A stretch of 64,000 nt of DNA from Mesodorylaimus sp. YZB2_4 (GCA_030248295.1 JASANH010000485.1:1-64000), one strand, 5' to 3'. Counted from the stretch's first letter, positions 46,341-59,613 are shown. The notes: generated from the sequence alone by a model not told the origin. Numbers and translations: made by a program.

Positions 46341-46714
46341 CACTCGACAGCATTCCGAATACTGTACATATGCTGAAGTACCAACTGTACCCAGACTGAT
46401 TCACTGCAGTGGCATGGCCTAGACGATGCATTGAGCCCCAAAACCCTTTCAAAAATCTTTTCTCCCTTCTCCCTTCTTAAGCTCATGCTCATTTAGTAAT
46501 ACACCACCAATAGCATTTGCGTCGCACTCAAGGATGAAGGGGAACAAAATGCTTTACCCCACCGCGACTCGAACACTCGCCAGTAAGTGCGCACCCAGCG
46601 TGTGATATCACCAGCTATCTTTCCATTACCTTCCGCTCTTTTTCTCAAGAGCCGATATTCATGCAGCAAAAGCAGCTTCTGCTTGATTTTTGTGGGCTGA
46701 AGCCTTTTTTACCC
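46341..46714. other. Intergenic, nothing recognised
   Basis: No supported gene or repeat between the dispersed repeat and the SINE. Confidence 0.3.
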
Positions 46715-47020
46715 CTCTGCATGTCTCCACTAGGAGTACCTCCCGACTTCCTCGGACGATGGCGGCTGGGCTTTAAACCCTGTCGGTCTTCGACAGCCGA
46801 GACTGTCTACTCGACGGAAGCCAAACGGACTCGACGGAATCGGAGCACCTCGACGGAACCAGGTGAGTCACCCACGGCCTGGAGTGCAAGGTCAGCGGGG
46901 GTTCATGGTTCGCAAACCGACTTCCATCACCGGGGATCGAACCCGAGTCCAGCCACTCGCTCCTCTGCAATACGGAGAGACAAATGCCGAACCGCTGCGC
47001 CACCGCGGCCGCCCCTAATC
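46715..47020 (-). mobile_element. tRNA-derived SINE, well preserved head and body
   Basis: On the minus strand it starts GGCCGCGGTGGCGCAGCGGT (A box TGGCGCAGCGG), then ATTTGTCTCTCCGTATTGCAG, the B box GGGTTCGATCCCCGG, GTGATGGAAGTCGG, CACTCCAGGCCGTGGGTGACTCACC, then the body with CTCGGCTGTCGAAGACCGACA and GCCGCCATCGTCCGAGG. This is the best pol III promoter of the family in the window. Confidence 0.85.
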
Positions 47021-47104
47021 GAGCGTGGTTGCGTTTTGAAACGGCCAAATAGACGCCATCCAAGTTTTTGCCTGGCTGGTCAGCGGTCCAACTTTCTACG
47101 CAAG

Positions 47105-47375
47105 GCTTTGCTGGACCAGCACACACAGCAGCGTCCCTCTGAGTGCCTCCACTAGTAGCGCCTCCCCCGAGGGTATCCTGGAGTGGACACTGGCTTTCTT
47201 GGGCGATGGTGCCAGCGCTCCCACTCGGAGCACCTCTGGATACTGGCCGGGTGAGTCACCCACGGCCTGGTGTGCAAGGTCAGCGGGGGTTTATGTCTCG
47301 CAAACCAACGACCACTGGGGACTGAACACAACCACTCGACTGAACCATTGTACCCCCGCTCAGAAAATCCATGTG
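47105..47375 (-). mobile_element. tRNA-derived SINE, second tandemly placed copy
   Basis: The body end GGACCAGCACACACAGCAGCG lies at 47113. GGTGAGTCACCCACGGCCTGG marks the head/body junction at 47249, and a decayed head runs to about 47375, where the B box is degraded (GGGGACTGAACAC). It lies immediately beside the 46715 copy in the same orientation. Confidence 0.7.
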
Positions 47376-47380
47376 GCTGA

Positions 47381-47778
47381 CAAGGGAACATCGCCAACCG
47401 TTAAGCCGAATTTTTAAAAACCAAAACTTGTAGTGTGTATGTTCCCAGGTGCTAAAGAAAGTTCTGTGCGAAATATTAGAGACGTCTGGCCAACTCGTCA
47501 GCCGTGGGTAGCGCTTAGATAACTGTGAAATTTTCAAATTCTGCTTGATTTTATGGGGGTTGTTAGGAAAAAAAACCGAGTTTGAAAGAAACTCTGCGTG
47601 TTTTTCTGAACGCTCAGCTTTGTTACCACACAAAAATTTAGGACTTTAGACGCTGACCATTGCTGACCACTTAGCCAGACGCCTCTAATATTTTGCACAG
47701 AACTTTCTTTTGCACCTGGAAACATATTCCAATTTTGGTTTTGAAAAGTTCGACTTAACGGTTGGCGATGTTCCCTTG
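47381..47778. mobile_element. 398-bp MITE with about 110-bp terminal inverted repeats
   Basis: CAAGGGAACATCGCCAACCG at 47381 is the exact inverse of the right end at 47778. The arms continue through GTTAAGCCGAA, TTAAAAACCAAAA, ATGTTCCCAGGTGC, AAAGAAAGTTCTGTGC and AATATTAGAGACGTCTGGC, with a roughly 170-bp AT-rich loop. There is no ORF of note. Confidence 0.75.
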
Positions 47779-48432
47779 AGTTTTCCACAATGCATGCCAA
47801 GTGAACACTGATGCTGTAAACTTACTGTAATTTTGATTCCCAATTGACTAGTCATTCTATGAACGCAAACTTGCAAGGCGAAGGGAACATATATGGTATA
47901 ACAGAAAAGGCATTGAATACAATTTCTATACATGTTCACCAAATTGCCCATTGTGCTATACCGTAGAATCATACAAAACCTAAGCAAACGTCCTAAAAGC
48001 CCCGAGTCTAAGAAAAACTGAAAAGATACAGTGGCCTATTCATATTCCAACAAAAGATCCTGAAGAACAAAAAATACATTTTCTCTAAATCCATAGATTT
48101 CACGGCTAGCCTATGCACACTTTTCACGCACGCGCAGTCACAGCTTCACATAACAACACACACCAACCTACGTATGCGTAAGTAAATATAGCATAGTCAA
48201 AAACAAATAACAAAATACTCCACAATTTGTATATTGAAAACCTGAATATAGAATAAATTTCTCTTTTTCTCATACACGCGCAAAAGAGCCCGTAAAATAT
48301 ACCTTCTATTTCTGAACGACCACCTCTCGCCTGACAACACACCAATTACCAACTGCCTACAAATCCTTACAAGCTAACTATAATGACCAAACACGCACTT
48401 CAATCAAGCCATTTCAAAACAATGGCATCATC
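47779..48432. other. Region 3' of NFI
   Basis: AT-rich sequence downstream of the NFI stop codon, presumably holding its 3' UTR and polyadenylation site. I could not pick a convincing polyadenylation signal on the minus strand. Confidence 0.3.
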
Positions 48433-51400
48433 TCACAAGGTTTGCTGTTCCGTAGCCAAGCCGGCCTGTGTCATGTGTTGCTGCTGATCATGTCCTTGAT
48501 TATGGTGATGATGATGATCGGCCGTGGTCGAATCGGGCGACACTGTACTCTCCGACGACGCCGAATCCGCTTGTGCGGCCGAATCCATGCTACACCGAGT
48601 GCTCTGCTGCAGTTGATGTTCCTGTTGAGCAGCTGCCACAGCCGCCAGCTGAGCCATTGCGACGCCTGTAACGGCGGCCGGTCGGACGACATTGGGTGGT
48701 GTAACCGACGTGAGGGTGGCGAAACTAGACGAACTTCCGTTGCCACCCACACCGCTGCTATTGATGTAGTTGAGGAACTGGTCGGACACTAAAAAGTACA
48801 GATACCTTATCCTCATGCCCAGAAGTTCCAGCAAGCCAGCACCTCACCTTCTTTCAGCAGAACGCTCTGCGATTCTTCACCCGAACTCAAGCCACCGGCC
48901 AAACCAACACCCACCGATCCCGCTGACGACGACATCATCGATTGCACCAAACCGGCCAACTCTGGACCCGCCTCATCCAGCAACAATCGATGCGGGATCG
49001 GCGTAGATCGCGGCGTATTCCGCGGCGTCGTCAAAGGACTGGGCAGTAAAAAACCGGTTGGCGATACGATACCTGCCACTGCCGCCGGCAGTCCACAAAC
49101 TGGACTCATCGAATGACCGCCCAGCAACTGAAACATAAATCAAGTATTGTAAATAGGCTTAAAAAAAACACGATAACAGGTTTGATTTATCCTGCAGAGC
49201 TGCTGGCATATGATCCCATCTACCTACTCCGCATAGATTAAGAGTTTTTCCTTTCATAAATTCAGGACTCTACTGTTTTCCAGGGAGTTTATGGCAAGAA
49301 AAGGCCACTTGTTTTCTCTTTTCCATATTGACTTTGTGCACTAGGATGCATCGAAGTCATTCAAAAATGGCCAAAACCTAGGCTGTTTTTGCGAAGCGAT
49401 TGATTATATCAGTTTTCGGCTACAAAAAATTTTTGAAAAAGGGATGGTACTGGGAAAATCCTGCACCAATAAGGCTTCTGTTTTCTTCAGCCGCCTTCTG
49501 TCCTCGATAAACATCGAATTCAGTCTGATTGCTAATCCATCTTTACACCCCACGGGCAGAAGCTCCTGTAAGTATTGAACTTCTGGGCTACTTCCCAGAA
49601 AATCCATTCACCTTAATCCTGTTTTGGATCAGAATGCCAACTTTCACCACCTCAATATCACCCACTCCCCTTTCGCACCATAAATGGCGAACACCGCCAA
49701 TATAAATGGCATAAATGGCCTCAGTAAAGCCCTGAGAAAAAGATGTAAGAAAGCGGCATAATATTCCTCGCGGCTTCACATATGGGCACATCAGGTAAAA
49801 CCCACGGGCTTGTCAGCTAGAAAGTTGTCGAGCGCCCCATGTGCGTGTTCCACCCATCTACCCCATAAGCTTATAGAAAAGCACCCCACAAGTAAGATGA
49901 TGAATTTAGAGAACGCTAGTGAATTACCGCTAGCAGGCATTATCGCATGGGTCTTTTGTGAAAAAAACAGCTAGAAAAATTTCTTCATTATAACTAACGT
50001 TATTTGAATTAAAAAACGACAGGAAAATTTGCACATATATGCGCAAATCACCCTTTCTCAGAAGTCACTCGTAGCCCATACGTACATTTGGCAAAAAGCG
50101 TTTTAGGGTTCGCCCCTAAATTTTAACATCTCCGTCTGCCATGCTATAATTCCTCCTAATCTTAAGGCCAATTATAGCCAGCAGGAGCAAGTGCACCGAA
50201 TTTGCTAATTGCAGATTTCAAGCAAGTTTTCTCGAACTTTCTATTAATACAACGGGATGACAACAATGGCAGTTCGATATAACCACTGCTTACGTATAAT
50301 TTTGAGTTTTCAAGTTTGCCTGAACAGTAGGATATGAGGGATTTTAAAAAGTGCAAAAGCAAAAGGTGCAGTAGCTACACAGAAGAGCATAACTTTCATC
50401 ACCGACATTAACTTCGGAGAAAAATCGATATCGAAAGGGAGGAGGAGCAGGAGAGAAAAGCGCCTTTTGACTAGCGTATGTGCATCCGGCTATAATTAGG
50501 CCCTAAAGCTTACGATATCCTCTTTGTGATGCAAGAATTGTATGTGCTTACAGGATAGAAATTTGGAATGGGAATGGAGATTTGGGTTCAATGATTTTTA
50601 GAAGATCACAGATTCCAAATCTCAATTCCCATGTATCTCAAGCAGACTTACATGCTGAGTGGTCAAATGTCTAACGCTGAGCAATTCTGACGACGAATTC
50701 GAATTATGGCCATTCTGGTTTGTGGCAGCGACACTCACTCCGCCAATGACATTGTTATTACGCACGTTCATGCTCGTCTGTTGTTGATCTTGAGCGCTGG
50801 ACGAAGTTGGTGGCGCCGATGATACGATCGATTGACCAGCAGATGCCACTAGTGGCTTGGGCACAGCAATTGTACCGCCCGAAACCATACGAACACTAAT
50901 CGGACCAGTAACGAAATTCTTGACGGGACTTCGTAACGAGGACGCTCCGTTTGGAGACATGACTTCCTTTTGTGCCTGAGACGGAGACCGAATAAGATCG
51001 AGTCACTCCAATCAAATGCATCTAAATGTACCTGAGACGCTTCCGACACGACCATATGCATTACATCGCTGAAACTTAGTTCTACACCATCCGGAGTCGT
51101 ATATTTCGTTGGACTGGTGTACATTGGGCCGTTTACATCGATTCGAGCACCCCCACTGCTCGACACGTCCTTTCCTTCATTCCCACCACCGCCGCCTGTC
51201 GTTCGCAAACCCGTCTGATGGTCACCACTCGGCATCATCATCCGTTGATTATACGACCCGAAATCTCTGATTTCAATGACTGAAATAAAAATATGACTGA
51301 CAGCATCCCGTTTCTACTCAAAGAGTACGCAGCTAGGTTTGCAACATACCTTGAGCTAAAGGCTGCGCCGGATGGCCGATACTTTCGGAATATCGCGACG

Positions 51401-53613
51401 GTTGTTGTACATTCGAACGTTGACCTGATGGTGGCAAATTAACTGGCAAGAATCCTGTAGGCCCGTGTCGCTGCTGCTGTTGCAACTGCGTCTGCGACTG
51501 TTGTCGTTCCAAAACATTTTGCTGCTGCTGCGCTTGTTGCTGTTGAACGGAAGTCGAACCACCGCAAGCCATATTCAAAGAGGCCACGTTCTCCATTTTT
51601 ATTACTTTTTCTTGAAACGATGGCGACGACTCTGTCACGATTCGGTTAGGTGGAGCACTGCCTTAAAATGAAAATGATTCAAAAAATGAGAAAAAATCCA
51701 TGATCACAGAAATTCAAGGGCGAAACTGACTCTTATCAATCTCTGACCAATGATGATGTTGGCCAACGGGTGCCCGGGCGTGTTGATCAACAGCCATCTG
51801 CTGCAATTGTTGTTGCTGATGCTGTTGCTGAATAACAATTCGTATCTCCTCGCCCAAGCTATCACTACTATCGGCCGATGCATGACGCGTTCGTTTCATC
51901 ATTGGACCACCATCCACCTAAAAAAAGAAACCGAAAAGTTAAGACCAACGGGGTGGAACTAAAACGACAGACTCACGTCTCGTTCATTCTGTTGGTAAGT
52001 GGACATGCTCCGCGATACCAGTGCGGCCTGAGGTTGCGGTGGCTGCACCTGCCTTTGCGGATGATGAGCAATTGTTGAACTTCTCTCCCCGCCTCCCATT
52101 GCCAAATTGCCGGATCGATGATGGTGATGATGCGAATCAGCGGCGCTAGCTTGCTGACCTGACCTGACCGAGGATTGCTGATGTCCACTCGATGGCCCGC
52201 CGGGCGATAAAAGCAACGCAGTCGTTGATGCGGCCGACGATCCAGCGCCGTCACCACGAGGACTCGGACTGTCGGGATCCGTGTAGAAACCACCGCCTTC
52301 AGGTTTGATAACGTGCGGCGGAATCTGAAGTTGACCATTGACCACGGTCAGAATCGAGGCTAAAAAACCGCGGTTACTTTGACACCGATGAGCTTGGCCA
52401 CTGATAACTTACGCCGAGTCAACGTCTTCAATTCGTACGCCGTGAACACGCCCGTTCCCCAAATGCCCTCGTTAGGCGGCAGACTATCTTAAATTGACAC
52501 AAAACCATCTTTAGGTTTTTCATAACCCAAATCTGATTCCAGCAAGATCTAACTCGACTCAAGCTCTGATTCCCCGGCACTATGCTGTATATGGATCTCA
52601 TTTTCACCCTTTCACTCACTAATGGCCTCCCACCTCATCCACATTGGAATCATGCTTGAAGCTTACCTTTCGAAAACTCCTCATCTTCTTGCATTGCTGG
52701 ATCCGATGTGTGAATAAAATTTGCCAAAAACAGATCCAATTCGCGCACAGCGATACTGATGTGATACGGATTGACACACAGGTTTGGTTGAAAACACTCG
52801 GATGATTTTTCCAGACGTTCACCGTCTGTACTTTCCAGAGGGATGCCCTAAAAATAAGTTTCGTTTCCAGCCATTACTGAGAGGCTTTTTCAGCAAAAAT
52901 ATGTCTGAATTTGAATGCATCAAATTTTGGTTTAAGACGAAAAATTATTGGGTGGAAGCTAAAATACGATCTGAGTTAAAAGACAAAAAATGACCACAAT
53001 CATAAAATTCAATAAAATTTAGTCGCTTTGATGCACTAAAATTTAAGTCTGCAAAAAAGATTGAGGGAATCAAATATCCACTTTAAACTTCAAATTCCAA
53101 AATTGAGTAATTTTGCAACAATTAATGTCCTACCTTGAACAAAATGACCATAACCAAATCTAATCGCCAAACTTTGTCCGCTTGTCTCAAACAATCAATT
53201 CGACGCATTTTTCCTTTTTGATCCGGATTTGACAGTACGCAAACGGCCGGTTTCTGACCAGTGACCGAAAGGACAAAATCTTCGCGAAATTGAGGTTGTA
53301 TATCTTTCCTCAATTTTCCTAGTAAACGACTCGCCCATTTCTGCTTGACTTCTGGCCTTTCACCCTAAGAAAATAGAAAAAAGCAAACTAAGGAACAAAG
53401 CTTTTAAGTTTCCTTTCTTACCATTAATTCTTCTTTAACCGCTCGTTCTTCATCGACGGTCATCCGTTTTTCGTGGCGTTTATAAAATTTCCTTTTGGCT
53501 GCTTGTAGATTGAACCAAACGTACGAAAATTCTTTGACGTACGGTAATAGGGCCTCGATAAAAGGGTGATACTCGTCCACCATGGTCGTATCAATTCTCA
53601 ATGAGTCATTCAT
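48433..53613 (-). CDS. NFI: Nuclear factor I (NFI/CTF) transcription factor, complete, 11 exons
   Basis: NFI binds TTGGC(N5)GCCAA as a dimer and regulates transcription and development. Minus-strand exons: 53613-53422, 53364-53134, 52847-52667, 52487-52413, 52359-51977, 51917-51731, 51661-51350, 51279-51032, 50975-50652, 49127-48848 and 48788-48433, giving 922 residues in one frame. Exons 1-3 encode the MH1-like DNA-binding/dimerisation domain: [95 protein letters not shown]. Later exons are Ser/Gln/Pro-rich activation regions with polyQ and polyHis runs; exon 10 has the family-typical [20 protein letters not shown]. The start ATG directly follows an in-frame TGA. Exon 6 uses a less common GTCAGT donor. 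Larger than vertebrate NFIs (about 420-580) because of expanded low-complexity parts. Confidence 0.96.
50565..50633 (-). ncRNA. Intronic hairpin just inside NFI intron 9
   Basis: In the sense of NFI, CATGGGAATTGAGATTTGG and CCAAATCTCCATTCCCAT pair at 15 of 16 core positions around a roughly 30-nt loop. It starts about 19 nt after the exon 9 donor. The size is like a microRNA precursor, but a foldback repeat or a splicing-control structure is equally possible. It is annotated as a candidate only. Confidence 0.25.
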
Positions 53614-55939
53614 TCATAAAAATTTTTCCGATTCTTCAAAAAATGAAAAGAAATCTTTAAAAGATGTACAATACACAAAATTTTCTTGCCGTAGACGCTT
53701 TAAAGTCGCGCAAAAACCCCTGTCGAACGTTAGGATTTCGAAAAAGTAGAGGTATTAATCGATTATGTGAAGGCTATCATTTTCAATTTCTATTATCCGA
53801 CTATATAATACGTAACAGTCTTTTATTAGAAACCGCCTAGGCCGAGTGCGAGCTAGCAGAAGCGCGAGCAAAAACGGTCGATTTTTTGGCAAGCGGCCTG
53901 GACGATGGCAGTCGTGTTTTGGTGTAAAATTTCCCACTTCAGCCGAGCACCTACTCATCATTCCTGCGGGTTACTGTAAGCACGTGGCGGCTGTGCGCGA
54001 AACACAGCTGTTCCCTGGCTGCCTGCCAAGCCACCTACAGGGTGGTCTAACTCTTTGGATTGAGGCCAAAAACACGAATGACGCAAGGTCTTCCGTTCGA
54101 ACTCATTTTCTCCTTGGCGGTCTCTGGTAAGCGTACATAGATGGAGCACACATTTTATTTATGGCCTACAGTGCTAAATAATGACAAGCGCAGAAAGATG
54201 ATGATAGTTTATGTTCTTGATATTGCATATATACGTCAGAGAAAGTGTGTAGGTTTTCGAGAACAATAAATGAACTAGCCATGGAGGAGTCCATTTTCAT
54301 AATTTTGAATACACACCTACATATGTATTAGGTTATATGACGAAGGGTCAAGAAAATTATTCCCTAAACCTAGCGGAATTAGCCGAAGGGTTCTCCAATA
54401 TCTTGATATGAGCGTGGGACGAAGCGCGAGGGGAGAGTGTACATGCGCAGGTAGTATTCCATAAAATAGTGACTAGGTCGAACGAGAAGAAACTTGTTCA
54501 CCCGACGGCAAAGCGAAGGGGTGGGGGCGCTCTCACGGCGGTTGGCACTGCCAGGCGCGGGACTTTTTTGTGTTAACATCAACGGCAAAGGCAAGCATCG
54601 AGAGAGTGCGTACCTACCTGAAATGAAAACGCGAAGGGACGATCGCATTACGTTTGCGTTTGCTTTTAAAACCATAAATATTACGTTCACGTGCTCTCGA
54701 CGTGACGGTAGAGAAGAAATTTCAATTGTTTGCCATTTTTCAAAAACTCAAAAGAAAATCACGAAAAGCGGTATAATGAAACTTGAACGAATGCTATGAA
54801 GTTTTAAGTTTGGGTTCACCTTCAAGTTAGCTTTGCTCAGATGATAAGACAATCATTAGAAGCCAGTGCCTAGCAACTGCTTATCAGCACAGGGCAAATA
54901 GCTTATCAGCAGAGACTAGCCTTCATGACTTTCATCCTCTGTTGCGATTATGTTTTGTCAGCGCGCTCAAAATAATGGTAGCATACTATCAGTGCATCCC
55001 GGAGCGCATTCATGATACATTCAGTACGTACACTACAAAGCTAATAATACCTGTACTGCTGTGCAGCCCGTCACCATATATCATTTAGTTTTGCCGACTA
55101 GTTGCATTACGCAACCATGCAGCTAAATCCAAGGGCGAATGCAATCATAGCCATACTTCTTTTAAAACTCTGGCATGAAACTCCCTCCAACGAATTTAAC
55201 GGGCATCAAAATTCGAAAAGCCGATTATATCATAACTAAAATCTAAGTTTAGGAAAGTGCAAAAGCCTTTTCCTTCGCAGGCCTAATGAAAAAGGTTTTT
55301 CTGACTACTGTGCAGAAAATCTTAATCTTTGTGGGTAAAATGTGATGTTACAGTGTTGAATGACGTCGAGCAACCCAGGGGACACAACAAGCCTGCTCTC
55401 GAACAAAGTCTAATGACTTTCGACACATTGTTCACAGTATTCACGAGCTTTCCTAATATATCTTTGACATAAACTTGTATCAATACGCCATGGAAAAGAA
55501 CGCATAGCAGCCGAGTGAAAAAGGGCGTTCACTTGTTGTATGCTAGTGTTAATTAGCTCAGGTACAAAAACTCATTCAACTACAAAAAACCAGCTTCAAA
55601 ATAATAATACCAAACGGGCCTAAAAGGCGCTAAAAATAATAAGAACTAAGTAACCCAAAAGACGAAAACGATCCCATTACTGCATGTAGAATCTAAGAAA
55701 AACTGCTCCAGACTAATGAGGTACATGCCACATAAATAATCTCGATGCAAATGGCTAACAATAAGCGCAATAACACGCAGCAAGAGAATAACATGAAGCG
55801 ATCCGTATTGTCGACTAGTTCGATGCACAGGATTGCAACTGAGCTAATCTCCTAGCACGCATTCTCATCGGCGTAAAAATAAAAACCTCGTAAACTGCGA
55901 TTTAGCTCACAAAAAAAGCAAAACTTCTTTAAAAATATT
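53614..55939. other. Intergenic between NFI and the RRM/F-box gene
   Basis: This contains the NFI promoter (near 53.6-54 kb) and the 3' region of the next gene. No further gene is supported; ORFs at 54379-54799 on both strands are overlapping shadows without homology. Confidence 0.35.
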
Positions 55940-58900
55940 TTAAAAGCGATACACCATCTTTTCAGGCGATTTAGATGGACTTTTCTTTGAAACATTCATA
56001 CCACTAGCTGTCGCACGTTGAAGAACTTGCGGTGGTGCTTGAGCTACTGGAATTGCTGCTGCCATGACTGCGGCCAAATCGCCTTCTGTAGGATCTAATA
56101 AATCGTCATCCTCCTGCTCAAGTTCACCCAATACGAAGGAGCCTAAAAAGCTATGTCATCAGTCAGATGATCGAGTATTCTACAAACATCACTTGAACTC
56201 CAAGTGCCAACAGCCCTGGTAAAAATCAGATAAGGTATCGACTTACGTTGTGCCGTCAAAGATTCAAATTCATCATCTGACAAGTCGTCATCGTCCTCAA
56301 AATCACCTTCGCTCATTCCAGAAACTAAATCGAACTGTTTCAAGCCAGCGACTGCACCCAGCAAGTCTTGTTTAGAGAAATCAGTAGGGTCGATAGCTAA
56401 TCGAGTGTTGGCTTTCATACCATCAATTTTACGCATCAATTTCGGTGTTTCGCACGATGTACCACCTACCACCACGGTCAGCAATGGGCGGTGTTCACCA
56501 ATCTGTTCGTCCAAGAACCGTTCCAGTGATCGATTACTGATAGCTACGCAGCCAGATATATCCAGTTCGCGTAGCGTCTTGTAAGACTTCTCCGCCAACG
56601 CACGTATTCCAGAGTCGGTCAAGCGCCTAGATCCGCGAACTCGAACGACTTCTAATGATGAATTATTCGATACCAAATCGACTAAAACAGAATCTTGGCA
56701 AGCGCTGAGATAACTGAAATCGATTTCTCGCAATTTCGAACAAATCGATAATGCAGACAGGCCTTGTTTCGTCAACCGATCATCTGTTCCCGCTTGGGCC
56801 AACGTGAGTTCGCTCAAATTCGTACACCCTTCGGCTACAGCTGCTAATACATCGTCGTCAACTTGTGAATTGCCGTCCAAGTTCAGAACTCGTAGCTTGT
56901 TTAATTTTGCCAATTGTTTCAATCCAGCGAATGTTAAATTTGGAAAGGGTCCGCCACGAAGCGAAAACGATTCCAATTCGTTCATGCACCGAGCGATTAA
57001 AGCCACCGACTCGTCACCTAGACGTTGACAATTGTCCAAAGACAATCGTTTGATTCGTGGAGATTTCAAGCACAATTGTTCCACACCATCGGGCTCCAAA
57101 CGAGTGCATCCATCTAAACGTACGTCCTCCAATGGGAAACTAAGTAGCCGAAAGCAGTGACCACTGAGACGACGTGCATTGCTCAAATCGACGCGTTTAA
57201 TTTGCGGTGAGAAACGAAACAGCCACCAAAATGCCTTTTCGGTAAGAAAGTAAGCGTCGCAGTAAGTGATCGATTCAAGGCGTGGACCGCATGCTTCGGC
57301 GAACATCTGAAACAAATGAGTTTAGAAACACATTACTGTGCCCACAATGACAGATCTTAGTGGCAGTGGCGCTACTCGATCTGCCCGAGACTTGCTTTTT
57401 CAGCCAGCTTCCAGCATGCACTTGCCAAAGAAGGAAATATCAAAGAAAAAAGACCCCGCATACGACTGAGTGTAGGCCTCACTGTAAAAAAGCGGTCAGT
57501 CAGTCATGATAAACTACATAGAGAAATAATTGTAGGCGCGCAGAAAGTGGAAAACTTTTGCTCCAAATGGCGTTTTCCTGACCTCATTGTCCCAAAAAGA
57601 GCCGCCTTGTCGAACGATAAGTGCCAAGCAGTGTAAAGTAAGCTTGCTGGCGTCAGCACTGTCCCACAATGCGAAGTACCCGTCTGCATTCTCAGGCATG
57701 GCTTAGATCCTAGCAAACTGGGATATTCTTTGACTTGAACCCGTTAGAGAGTAAATTGCAGCCCTAGCTTCGGTCGGAGCACAGTAGAATGAGCATCACA
57801 TCACTCCACAGAAAAATTCGCACTTACCTTCAGTGCTTGCCATCTCACTTTAAATCCAGTGAACTCGACATCTTTTAAATTAGGGCAGAGATCGGCCACA
57901 ATCTTCAGACAGTGATCGTTTAGGAATGGAGGACCACCTGAGGCATCCAACGATTGCACATAGGGACCGCATCGGCGCATGACTTCTTTAAATGCCACGT
58001 TCGTCGGCGGTCGTGCACGATAAGTTGAGAAAGTACGACGAAAACTTAAACGCTTTTCTTGAGCCCATGATTCGAATGCGGCTTCTTGCCAACGTTTGGA
58101 AACTCGTTCGATTCGTATGCGATCAAATAAAGGTAAATAAGCAAAAATGAGTGCCAGGAGTTTGTTCGAGAGTGCATCGATGTGAGTACCCCTACAAAAA
58201 AATTAGTGTCAGAACGGAATGGAAAACGCGAAAAACTGGGAGTTGAATGAGTTATATGTATCAGTGCTAGCTACTGTAAATCTGCACCCACTGCTTATTT
58301 CAGACAGTCAATGATTACCCACTGTTTGCAGTTAGTAAGGCTATGTCTCTTATCTGAAACTGATTTTTATGTGCTGTTTGGGACTTCGTTATTTCTGGTC
58401 ATCATTGTTTCACAAGGGAACGACTTGTGCGAACTGAATTACGTGCCTTATCGCCTGAGGGTTGGCCTCACTGTTAGTTGCAAAAGGTGCATGTGATCAC
58501 GGAGCATCACACTTACCCATATTGAGGGGAGGACGGAGACGTGGACTCGACATCACTGTATTCGTTGCCACAGGCCGATGGCACGCTGGTCACACTGCTG
58601 TCATCTTCATCCTCCAGTGATCCTTCTCGTTTCGATTGGACCGAAGCGTGCATCGAATGTCTTTTCTTTAAAGCACCAACACCCGCCGCTGTTGTCACAA
58701 CCATAACCCTATCATAGAAGGTCAACTCGTGCGGTTGAGCTTTTCTGGCCAACTCGGCTTCATCAGCATTTCGGAAAGTAATAAACGCGTAACCACGAGT
58801 GCGTCTTGGCACAGTCGATGTCGCCTTCTCCACTGGTATTGTGCACGAAGCTACGCGACCGAATTTCGTAAAAAATGAAGCTAATTGTTTCAGTGTTACA

Positions 58901-59613
58901 CGAGCTGGAACGTTGGCCACATAGACTTTCCTCGGATCAGACATTCCAGCCGAAGTGACGGCGGTTGCGAAACCAGTTGCATTCTTTGGGGCTGTGGCTG
59001 GTCGAACCTGATCTGGTGTCCCATCGTAGTATTCCTCTGTGTTGTCTTCACACTCCGAATTAGTTCGCGGGTAATATACAGAGTGGTGTCCGGGGTGATC
59101 GCTAGCCGCATCATCGTCGTCCAATTCACCATCTCCACCAGCTGTCAATGCTGGAAGACGGCGGCGGTATTTCATAAATTCTACCGCTGAGTGGGACCAT
59201 GTGCGTCTGAAATAGTGAGGTCAGGAAATGTTTTTCTGTTCCTGCTGTGAACAGAGCACGAAAATGGTATTAGATTCATTCGCTTTCGTTTTCCAATGCA
59301 CACTAATGTTGATTTTTGTAAATAACTAGCGAGTTTTTGGCGGATTATACACATGCCCACTTTAAACTGTCGCATAAAGCTATTTCAATAGTTTAGCAGG
59401 AATAGTTCAGAGAATTAAAAGATCATTTTGACTGTGATACGCATATTTTTTTCTGCCTTACCTAATGTGTCCAATCGAGAAATATCGAGCACGGGTCATG
59501 AAATTGGCAAAAGCTTCAGTTAAATCATTTAACCCGCTGTCAATATTATGCCCGTGCATTAAACGCAAGGTTTTGAAAAGAGACTTGGGTCGACCTTGTT
59601 CATCTCGCATCAT
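55940..59613 (-). CDS. RRM + F-box + leucine-rich-repeat protein, complete, 5 exons
   Basis: Minus-strand exons 59613-59462, 59206-58517, 58191-57828, 57306-56247 and 56142-55940 join into 822 residues. The N-terminus (1-60) is basic/helical. An RNA recognition motif spans about 143-226, with RNP2 VYVANV (145-150) and RNP1 RGYAFITF (188-195). An acidic Ser-rich linker is followed by an F-box-like motif at about 286-325 (LSNKLLALIFAYLPLFDRIR...VSKRW). Leucine-rich repeats of the AMN1/FBXL type run about 370-690 (for example LDGCTRLEPDGVEQLC, LDNCQRLGDESVALIA, LDISGCVAISNRSLER), then an acidic segment and a basic SKKSPSKSP tail. F-box proteins normally recruit substrates to SCF ubiquitin ligases, so an RNA-bound substrate adaptor is a fair inference. 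From memory, the C. elegans protein EEED8.10 may be similar; unverified. Exon 1 has two consecutive ATGs; the upstream one was taken. Confidence 0.92.

Noticed and set aside
46661..47155. 164-residue plus-strand ORF
   Set aside because: It runs through two SINEs; similar peptides appear at every SINE copy.
49404..49607. Extra NFI exon in intron 9
   Set aside because: Open for 67 codons, but I found no acceptor/donor pair keeping the NFI frame, and the gene is complete without it.
15834..59613. Frameshifted loci explained wholesale by long-read indel errors
   Set aside because: Four multi-exon genes (about 8.4 kb coding) in the same window show no single indel or stop, so a high general error rate is unlikely. 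Local error in homopolymers or GC-rich DNA remains possible and is noted for each case.
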